From Cliona cf. orientalis (lineage: Eukaryota; Porifera; Demospongiae; Clionaida; Clionaidae): DNA of 64,000 bases. Of this stretch, positions 56,019 to 64,000 are shown in pieces (positions within the stretch are counted from its first letter, which is position 1; each line of letters opens with the position of its first letter). The notes below the pieces were generated by a model. The model searched no databases. It saw only the letters and a program-made list of their open reading frames with translations, and was not told the DNA's origin. The stretch spans positions 2,976,001-3,040,000 of the forward strand of contig OZ005697.1 in NCBI GenBank assembly GCA_963930775.1, given 5' to 3'. The position numbers and the translations under genes are program-made.

Positions 56019-56359
56019 CCGTATTTATTCAAATACTAGCCGTGGCTACTATTAATTTCAGCCGCGCTGGAGTGCGGCTACTAATCGAGGACGGCTTTTA
56101 TTAATTTTGGAGCATCACTTCTTGGTGATATATATTGACACGATAGACTCGTTTTTCAAATATTCTATATAGCTATATAATATATGATCAAGAAAGAAGC
56201 AGCAAAACCAAGCCAAGAACGTTTCTGTTTTTTGCCTCGAACTAACAGTCATTTGTGGCTTGCGATTGTGCCAACACTTAATTGTGTTTGTGCATGCATG
56301 CGGCTACTATTCGAGGGCGGCTACTAATCGGGGTGTGGTATCTATTAGAATAAATACGG
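56019..56359. mobile_element. MITE family B, complete
   Basis: A 341-bp element with ends CCGTATTTATTCAAATA and TATTAGAATAAATACGG, flanked by TA. The interior has repeated GGCTACTATT and GGCTACTAATCG blocks in both orientations. Non-coding. Confidence 0.8.
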
Positions 56360-57464
56360 TATTATGATAATTGCATATGCTTACAAGAATGGCCCTTGAG
56401 TTTGTTGTGAAAAGCTTAATACTGACTAGCTAGGTCACGAGTGCATGTGGGGGAGTGCATGGTATAGATCAAAGAGTATGTACTCCATGAGCATGGTTGT
56501 GAGTAGCTAGCTGGCAACTATAGATCACTGCATATGCTGTGCATGCATCCTGGCGCCATATGGCTATAGTCACGATTAATTTCAGAAGCGGTGTAAATGT
56601 ACTAATTAAGGCATATTGTCATTACATAGCTAGGCTGAGCATACACTGTCTGTCACGTTTCAGAAGTAGTACAAAGAGCTATATATTGTCATTGTATGGG
56701 TTATGATGCATGCTGGTTATCATGTTTCAGAAGTAGTGTAAGTGCACCAAGGGGTATTATGATCATTGGGTAGACTGTGCATGCTGGCTCTAGGCTATAT
56801 ATCATGTTTTCAAAAGTAGTACTAAGTTACAGAGTGTTTAGTCCTAACTAAGGGAATTTAGAGTGCTAACCACAGTGATAATTCTGGAAAGTTGGAATGT
56901 CAAGTTTATGCAAAATATCTTTTCCCCTTTGTATGTGTGTAATAGCTTTGGTTCCTATGGACAGTTCCAATTATTTGCTACTTTGGCATAATTATGTGCA
57001 GAGATCATAATTTTAATTAAATGTAGCTAACCACAGTCAGGTTTTAGCCTATCTTAGTCACATTGCTTACTAGTCCATCCTATAATATTATGTTGTATTT
57101 TCCAATTAGTAGCAATAAATCTAGATGAGGATTTCACTGCTATAGTAATAATTATTCTCAATTGCCACATGTTTTTACCCTATATTATACGTAATTAAGA
57201 TATGGCAACCTTTGCAAAAAAAATTCCCCCCAAAAATTTATATAATACAAATACAAATTAAAGGTAGCTGGGCTTGACGATATATTCATCCAGGGAAAAT
57301 TTCCACATAATACAGTATAAGACTAATCTCACTAGCCTACTAGACTCTCTTATCCACCCCTTCCCCCCTTCCCAATAACAGATACAAGCTAATTAGGCTA
57401 CCGTTGAATGCACTCTCCCGTTGGTACACTTCTCTTTGTGCTTTTGTACTTGTTACTTTTCCAG

Positions 57465-57602
57465 GCACTGAAGGTCCCCTATGCCTCTGTCATTGTAAAT
57501 GACCCCTTCGAAACTCTCACTAAACTGCTGAGCAGTAAGCTGTCAGAGAAGTATCAGCTGGCATCCAAGTTTGTAAATGTTTGCAATTTGGAAGCTTCTG
57601 AG
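57465..57602 (+). CDS. SPG11: Spatacsin exon j
   Basis: 138 bp, phase 0 at both ends, acceptor ttccag|gca and donor gag|gtattg. It encodes 46 residues including DPFETLTKLLSSKLSEKYQL and ending VNVCNLEASE. It aligns with vertebrate spatacsin AKELGCSYTDV...AMLRKILASQQPDRCKRAQAF. The donor GTATTG is weak and is followed six bases later by a 170-bp CT repeat. An open frame reading on into the repeat is not real. Confidence 0.9.
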
Positions 57603-57880
<278 letters not shown>

Positions 57881-57944
57881 GTGGGTGGCTTCATTAGCAA
57901 CAAGGTCGCTGAAGCACTCCGACTACAGCATCTACATTCACCGG
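57881..57944 (+). CDS. SPG11: Spatacsin exon k
   Basis: A 64-bp exon, phase 0 start and phase 1 end, acceptor gtacag|gtg and donor ccgg|gtaagt. It encodes VGGFISNKVAEALRLQHLHSP plus one base. It corresponds to vertebrate spatacsin VAELVAEEVTRELL. Confidence 0.88.
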
Positions 57945-58240
57945 GTAAGTGCAGTACAATTTTATCTGAGCACACAGTCCTTAACTGAAGATCTATTCCT
58001 TAATACTGTAACACACCATTTGTAATATCCCGGTCCAGAAAGAAATACTCTAGTTCATATTTACGTATATCTTTCTCTGTAGTAGAGGGTTCTCACCTCG
58101 CATGGGGTGGATGTAGGAGTTCCCGGATCCCATTTAGAACAATGAAAAGCTGTTTATTAATTATTAGTCCTGTGCTATAATGACTATCACCCCTCATATG
58201 TAACGCATAATTTTATGTGAATGGTTGTTTTTTATTCCAG
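57945..58240. other. Short intron
   Basis: A 296-bp AT-rich intron with nothing else to report. Confidence 0.85.
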
Positions 58241-58396
58241 CTGAAGTGAGGGACTCTCTTGAGGCACAGGTCTACAACCCGAAGATGACCAGCACTGAGT
58301 TTGCTGAGCTGGCCAAACTGTGTCAGGATCAGAGTGCCCTTGGCTCCAACCTGCTCTCCATGGCAAAGTCACTCTCCGATCAACCCTCCCTGCAGA
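58241..58396 (+). CDS. SPG11: Spatacsin exon l
   Basis: 156 bp, acceptor attccag|ct (completing Ala) and donor caga|gtaagt, ending in phase 1. It encodes about 52 residues including VYNPKMTSTEFAELAKLCQD then QSALGSNLLSMA. The match to vertebrate spatacsin MFNPTEESQTFLQLTTLCQD followed by LVG.KLL is unmistakable and anchors the gene identity. The next expected segment (ILAH.CF....EGI.RVL, start of the Spatacsin_C domain) is not found in the remaining 5.6 kb, so the gene continues beyond the window. Confidence 0.95.
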
Positions 58397-58545
58397 GTAA
58401 GTCGAGTCTGCAAACTGTACTAAGGTGCTGATATGATAATGATTATGAGACAGTAACTTAATCAGTGATGCCCTGCCTGGGAGAATTTGCTAGATGATAC
58501 AATATTAATAGCTATATGTACTTCTGGGATAAAAAAATTTAGATA

Positions 58546-58762
58546 CCGTATTTCTTCTAAAAATTCGGCCCTTCTAATTATTTGGCACCCTTTACCAAAT
58601 GATTGAATATAGTCTCTAATTTTTCGGCAAAGGTTGTCATGCGTATATGCTATAAATGGGAATGGAATGCGCACGCAGACAGAATGTTGAATATTAACCT
58701 CTAAAAATTCGGCGAAGCTAAAGCAATATTATTTTCATGCCGAATTTTTAGAAGAAATACGG
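58546..58762. mobile_element. MITE family C
   Basis: A 217-bp element with near-perfect terminal inverted repeats of about 26 bp: CCGTATTTCTTCTAAAAATT at the left and AATTTTTAGAAGAAATACGG at the right, flanked by TA. AATTCGGC blocks are repeated inside in both orientations. Non-coding. Confidence 0.88.
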
Positions 58763-58978
58763 TAACTAAAATTTCGTGTTTATTGTTTAAAGATTGAAGG
58801 GATGCTATAATTAATAAACCATTGATGCATGATTTTGTAAGATTTTCTGAGCGCCACTACATGTACATCCATAGAGTCACCAATTGATCATGTGAAATGA
58901 AATGAAATGTACCTATAATATATTATTATTTAGACTATACCCATTTTTCTATTGGAGCCATGTTGACAGGTACAGCTA

Positions 58979-60262
58979 CAACCCAGCATGGGTGTCTAGA
59001 TTCAATGGAACGTGGAACGATGGAATGGAACAGTGGAACGGTGGAATGGAATAGTGGAATGGTGGAACGGTGGAATAGTGGAATTGGCAACTATGACTAA
59101 CGACCCTGTACCACACCATTTATTCGCGCGTGCGTACTACGCAGCTCAGCTTGAGCAAGGCGAGAGAATAGGCCAGCGATGTAGACTCAGAGAAAGACGG
59201 AGAGGCAAAAGCCATAGGGCACATGCTGATAGTCTAGCTATAGATCTAGATAGTATATTATTATACTGCTACTTCCAGCACAGACAGAATGCCCAGGTAG
59301 CTTGGTGCCTATTTAATTTGTTGCTCAGCCTGTTGCCATGCCATAATATTATGGACTTGAATGCTATATCCCTGGCACTGCCAGGGACCAAGGCCTGGGT
59401 AGTTCTATTAGTCACGGTGCCCCTTACATTTATTGAATAGATAAGTTATGAATATTATAAACGAAGATCCTTTTCGGACAACTTATTAACTGTTCGGTAA
59501 AACTTGCCGATTTGCCGATAAGTTATCATAATACTAGCTCCCCGAGTGACGATCATGTCAACTGTGGCACTCAGCTGGATGCCATAGTCAATCAATCAAA
59601 TATTCATATTAAAGTTTAAGCATATAGTACCACTTTTGTATTGTATTTGATATAATACATTGTTGTTTCAAAAGGATTGTTAATATTCACTACCGTCAAG
59701 TCCTAATAATTTATGATATTGTGAGTGTATTGACAGTACCGTGAGTGACTATGATGTGTATGGGTGTGCATAATTCTCCACCGTATTGCATACAATGTAC
59801 TTCAATCTCCCTGAATGTCGTCCTCTTCGTTCCTCCTTCAGCCAGGGTCCAATGATGGCTGATGAGTCAATCAATGCTTCAGTAGCTAGGTATCACAGTC
59901 TAGGTGTGTGCCAGGGGTTGATATGATACTCCACTGAGAATAATTAGTCTGCCAGTTAGATAGCTATAGCTATGCATAACACAACAACACATACACAGGC
60001 TCCTTTTCACACACTTGTAGAGATGTCGATAATTGTCCAGTGACAGGTAGCCTGGTATCCATGCAGACCATCCATGTTTTTTCAATGTCAATTGCTAGTG
60101 CGCATGCATGCCCAATTGGTCCACTTCTATGAGTAAAAACGGTACAGGGTCGTTAATAGCTCGATCCACCATTCCAGTATTCCACCATTCCACTATTCAT
60201 TCCACTATTCCATTCCACCGTTCCACGTTCCACTGAATCTAGACACCCACCCAGCATGTTGT
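58979..60262. repeat. Foldback 1 with GGAATGGAAC-repeat arms
   Basis: The left arm (58979-59115) carries GGTGTCTAGATTCAATGGAA then a degenerate GGAATAGTGGAATGGT repeat and TAACGACCCTGTACC. The right arm (60140-60262) carries the same in inverted order. The interior is about 1.0 kb, AT-rich and without a recognisable gene. The open frame 59012-59440 starts inside the repeat arm and is not credible. Confidence 0.7.
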
Positions 60263-60810
60263 GATATAAACATTCCTTGATCCATAGCTGAGTAAGCATA
60301 CTATTAGTGTGGGAGTAGCCTGATTCCAAGATGGTGTTTCTGTTGAGAGGAACATCACCCACCTACTATACTAGCTCCCAAGGTACATGTTTCCTTCTCT
60401 CCTTAATTAATTTGTGGCCTCTATCAGTGCTGATCCCAGTACACAATTCCAGGTATTCCTGTAGCTAGTTGAGTAACACTGTAGCCAGTTTGTCTAATAC
60501 TCTGGCCATGATGGCTGCAGTGCTTGTTACAACTGAAACTTTTGGTATAATCTAGCCACCTGCTGCTTGGTAGTGTGCATGAATATTCAACAATATTTTG
60601 TGTACCTGTGTTGTGTGTGTATAATATTATGCTTGTCAGTGGACAAGTGGAAACGGAGGAAACGGAAAACGGAAACGGAAAGCTGAAACGGAAAACTGAA
60701 GCGGAAAGCGGAAACGGAAAAAGCTGAAATTGGGAAGTGGTCGTCAACATTCGTTGCGCTAATGGATCTTTTGCGCATGCGCGATCTATTTGGGGCTAAG
60801 AAATGGCATT

Positions 60811-60887
60811 GCCTCGTTCCCAGGCCCCTGCCATGTTTTCAATGTCTTGCGTGCGTTGAAAAAGATCGGGGAGACTGGGGACGAGGC
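60811..60887. repeat. GCCTCGTCCCCAGG hairpin, copy 2
   Basis: Starts GCCTCGTTCCCAGGCCCCTG and ends GACTGGGGACGAGGC. The stem is less perfect than at 50582. Confidence 0.7.
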
Positions 60888-62126
60888 TAGCATTGCCAGT
60901 GTCTTTCTCTCGACATCTATCAGCATAGCCTGACAGCTGGATACAAGATTCCTGGCTCGACCTAAGCTTGAGGTACTAATAGTGACCCACTGACGAGAGA
61001 TAGAGGTCTATAACAGCCACACCACCTCCCATGCACCGGGTGAATAGTTTAATACTACTCAGGTGCATTAAGGCACGGGTGGACCATTAAAAGTGTGAAT
61101 ATGTAATAACTTTGTAATAAATTTATATCTAGCTCCCAAACTTAAAAGTTAGTAATAACTCATGATTCTTAATTTCCACGCTGACATTCATGGTCACATG
61201 ACCATGTACGACCTCGTTAGTGCTAAAAATAGATTTGAAACTTCAAGGCAAAAAAACCATTTATAGTAGCAGAACTGAATAGCTAATATCTTGTGCATCT
61301 GTTAAGTCTTAATTAGTACTAATTAAATCCTGCTGCGCATAATTAAATTATGCATAATTAATGAGCTACAGTTAAAAATAGATTTTCTGGTGGAGTGCAT
61401 TAATTAGAAATTTGTAATAACTTCTTAATTAAGCATAATTTAATTATGCGCAGCTGGATTTAATTAATAGGCAATAAGAAGATTATTGTGTCAAAGTTTC
61501 AACTTCCTACCTGTTTGGGAACAAATGGTTTTTTTGCAAAATATTTAAAGTATGATTGTGCAGCTGCAGAAGGTCATGTGACCACCAAAGTGGGTGTGGT
61601 CATTTAGGTCCATGAATTGTTTGTAGATACCAAATTAGAAACAAAAAGATGCAATTACTCCCAAAATATTCCATTTTTTATTTTCAATATGTTATAATGC
61701 ATAGACTTGCCTTAATCACCCTGAGTACAAACAACAGAAAGACTCCAGTATGGCACCCAGACTCTGGGCCAGAGTACAAGATGCTGAGCCGGTAGAATTT
61801 TGAAGTTGGTGAAGGAAGTCCAGAGTGACAAACTAGATATCAGTACTCAGTGGCTGAGAGGTGATTATGGCCCTTGTTCAACGTTAAAAGTGGCTCAAAA
61901 TCTGCTATTATTATTCAATTTATTACCATGCTAAGCAGTAAACTATCAAATAAAGAATCACACTGTAGCCAATAGCTACTAGGCTAACTACTTCAGGCTT
62001 GGTACAGTAACTGTTGATGAGCTTAAAGGCTCACAAAGTATATAGCTGTACTCTACAATCACAACTTGACATCAATGGAGCACTTACTGAATCAGATATC
62101 AATACAGGAGTCCATCAGTAACATAG

Positions 62127-62155
62127 TCTCGTCGCCAGGCCCCTAGGGACGAGGC
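62127..62155. repeat. GCCTCGTCCCCAGG hairpin, minimal copy 3
   Basis: CTCGTCGCCAGGCCCCTAGG then GACGAG: only the terminal arms remain, joined almost directly. Confidence 0.6.
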
Positions 62156-63784
62156 TAGTAGTAACATTAACTAAATTTTTGCTACAATTGCACTGATGGT
62201 GCTATAATAACTTATCATGGCCCTCAGATAATGATCACCGACAATACATTAATATCACTTGGATGTTTTACAAGGTCTTCACACTAGCTGCAGGGAACAA
62301 ATAATACATCAACCTAGCTTCATTATGCATGGCCAGATATCAAAGATACTAGCTCAATGCGTGCTCAATGCCGTTTATTTTTCTGACGACCACTACCAAT
62401 TTTCAGCTTTTCCGTTTCCGCTTTCCGCTTCAGTTTTCCGTTTCAGCTTTCCGTTTCCGTTTTCCGTTTCCTCCGTTTCCACTTGCCCCTTGTCAGTGTG
62501 TAACTGGTGGAGGAGTGTTTCACTTGAAATGTAGCTTTTAATTTGACTGCATTAAGAATCTTTTAGCTAGCTGTAATTGATAGCTTAGCTTCTGATGTTT
62601 AGACATGCATGTCGACAGTAGTAGCTACTGGACTTGTGGATTACGTAATTCTCAGCTGGTGTATTGTGGTATGTCGTGGCATGCATAATTAACATTCCAA
62701 CGTTTGACAATCACCAGCCTGAATACCCATAACAGCATGGAAGCCATGCATGCATGTACATATATACCACCATATTATGTAGGTGCTTGCATGCATGTTA
62801 TTGTAGCTAATAAGATATCTACATTTATTTATAGTGCAAGTGTCTATAAGGGATGAAATTTATGATTCAAAATGCTATAAATCAGCTGCTGTACATGTTG
62901 TCATGTTATGAGGGGGTGAAACTGATGGTTCAGAATGATAACTTATACATATATAACAGCTATGTTATCATGGCAATATTAATTTTGTAGAAAGTCTGGA
63001 TGTCTCCATTAATGCATTAGTGTATGTAGTTTTTGTGTAGGGGGATTAATTAAAGAGTACTAGTGGTCCTCTCAGTCCAGTAATTAAAGTAGTTGCCTCA
63101 GAATCTGCTGTGTCATGGTAGACTTTCTTGGAATTGTTGACTGCATGTTTCAAGCCATACTATTTATGTAACTGTACAGAGTGCCTGACTGAAATTGGTT
63201 ATAATATTGCACCATAATCACTAATGAATGCTTTAAAGTAGTCAGTATTAAATTTTTATGGCTGAAGCAAGGTAGTGAGAGTTCTTATATAGCCTTGTGT
63301 TGACGTCCGAGCTGAAATGTACATTTCTTTGATATTATGCAGCTAATTTAAAACGGGAAAACCATAATATTATAGCAGGGAAATTTTGCAAGGTCCAACT
63401 AACCTTTTACATGTACAGAAGCCCAGTTTTTAAATTTTCTTGCGGTTTTAAATTTCACAGATGTGCACGATCATGCCCACTGTACAGTGTACGATCGTGC
63501 TTATTTCGTGGGTTTAATTTTCATGGTGAGTCAATTATTTGTGAAAATTGGACCCCTTGAAAATTTCCACTGTATGGTAGCCAGAACACCAGCATGCACA
63601 CAGCAGCTAGAGTCCAGAAGCCATGACACTACTGCTCTAATATTATATTATGGCTGGGGGGTTAGAGTGTATTTGGCAGCCACTCCAGTGTTGCCTTGTA
63701 TGGCTACCAGTAATAACAGTATTATTATTATTACCTTACGGAAGCTAACTTTCATTCACACGTGAAATCGTGTTGTTGAAGGGG

Positions 63785-63804
63785 AATCAGCTGATCAGCT
63801 GATT
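63785..63804. repeat. 20-bp perfect palindrome
   Basis: AATCAGCTGATCAGCTGATT is its own reverse complement and holds two CAGCTG E-box hexamers in tandem. Regulatory meaning is unproven. Confidence 0.6.
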
Positions 63805-64000
63805 ACAGTGCCGTGGTAACCAACTCCGGTCATGGAACTATGAGAAGTATGAAGCCCTAGCTTACATGAGCTAGCAGTTTTGCTTGGGAATTGCATGGAG
63901 TGTGACTTGGTTTTATCTTCACTGGTTTGATAATATTTCCTGCTTGGAACGTGTGTATATAGATAATAACTTTTCAGTGAACTTCTAGCTTGATTAGGTG

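Larger units (their letters stand above)
53903..56112. repeat. 1.5-kb tandem duplication, unit 2
   Basis: Second unit, lengthened by a ~565-bp insertion (54792-55356) and by a ~140-bp segment near 55718-55840 that is absent from unit 1. Downstream of 56112 the sequence is unique and includes the rest of MITE B. Confidence 0.85.
49581..57464. other. Long intron with duplications and mobile elements
   Basis: A 7.9-kb intron between exons i and j. It contains a TAGCCACATTAATGGCC minisatellite (49920-50115), a hairpin element (50582-50654), diverged internal duplications (49780-50260 against 51000-51450), a 1.5-kb tandem duplication (52379-56112) and MITE B. I see no genes; open frames at 52436-52828 and 53967-54320 are duplicates of each other without recognisable products. 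Confidence 0.65.
60633..62499. repeat. Foldback 2 with GGAAACGGAAA-repeat arms
   Basis: Left arm 60633-60752 and right arm 62385-62499 are inverted copies of about 115 bp made of GGAAACGGAAA/GGAAAGCTGAAAC repeats and ending GTGGTCGTCA. The 1.6-kb interior contains a further inverted pair (about 61318-61345 and 61432-61455, TGCGCATAATTAAATTATGC-like), two GCCTCG hairpins and no gene. Confidence 0.72.
58397..64000. other. SPG11 intron to end of window
   Basis: At least 5.6 kb of intron. It holds MITE C (58546-58762), two large foldback structures (58979-60262 and 60633-62499), GCCTCG hairpins and a 20-bp palindrome (63785-63804). No exon or other gene could be supported. Confidence 0.65.

Noticed and set aside
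59012-59440. A 142-codon open frame starting with MERWNGTVERWNG
   Set aside because: The start is the minisatellite arm of a foldback, the rest resembles nothing known, and base composition is not coding-like.

Overview
This is an intron-rich, AT-rich animal genome window, most likely from a sponge (Demospongiae) or another early-branching marine invertebrate. The organism call is an inference. It rests on GT-AG introns, an expanded and unusual POT-type transporter family, many small TA-flanked MITE-like elements, and short introns (about 40-90 bp) inside a DNA transposon. Nothing looks prokaryotic. I saw no convincing tRNA, rRNA or CRISPR array, and no retroviral or other virus-like element.

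The backbone is one host gene on the + strand, the spatacsin (SPG11) orthologue. Twelve in-phase exons lie between 1705 and 58396 and give about 609 residues of the C-terminal half of the protein. The gene starts before the window and ends after it. The intron between exons at 4595 and 35022 is 30.4 kb long and holds a whole gene cluster: nine copies of a single-exon, roughly 552-codon POT/SLC15-like membrane transporter. Eight are on the - strand in tandem (6437-32897). The ninth is inverted, 5'-truncated and on the + strand (32974-34280), forming a head-to-head palindrome with the eighth. Six copies (2-7) are fully open. Copies 1, 8 and 9 are broken by small indels, and copy 9 also by loss of its first ~115 codons. 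Intergenic spacers are paralogous to one another, so the array grew by tandem duplication of units of about 3 kb. Spacers later received MITE-like insertions.

A second intron (39286-49334) carries a complete-looking 4.16 kb DNA transposon (39494-43657) flanked by TTAA and with short inverted ends. It has two convergent spliced genes: a 589-residue DDE-type transposase resembling the Kolobok group, and a 245-residue protein with a Cys-rich C-terminal domain like that of P2X7-related proteins. The surrounding intron is segmentally duplicated, and the second copy appears to preserve the pre-insertion site. The intron at 49581-57464 holds a 1.5 kb tandem duplication, hairpin elements and a MITE. 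The last 5.6 kb is intronic with two large foldback structures.

Several MITE families (14782, 18108, 19746, 25080, 56019, 58546) have different interiors. They nevertheless share a TA target and CCGTR termini (CCATA at one end of one copy), suggesting one mobilising transposase. Notable regulatory candidates are a 42-bp near-palindrome with two DR1-type nuclear-receptor sites around CACGTG (5860-5901) and a TATA-like box upstream of transporter copies 1-5.
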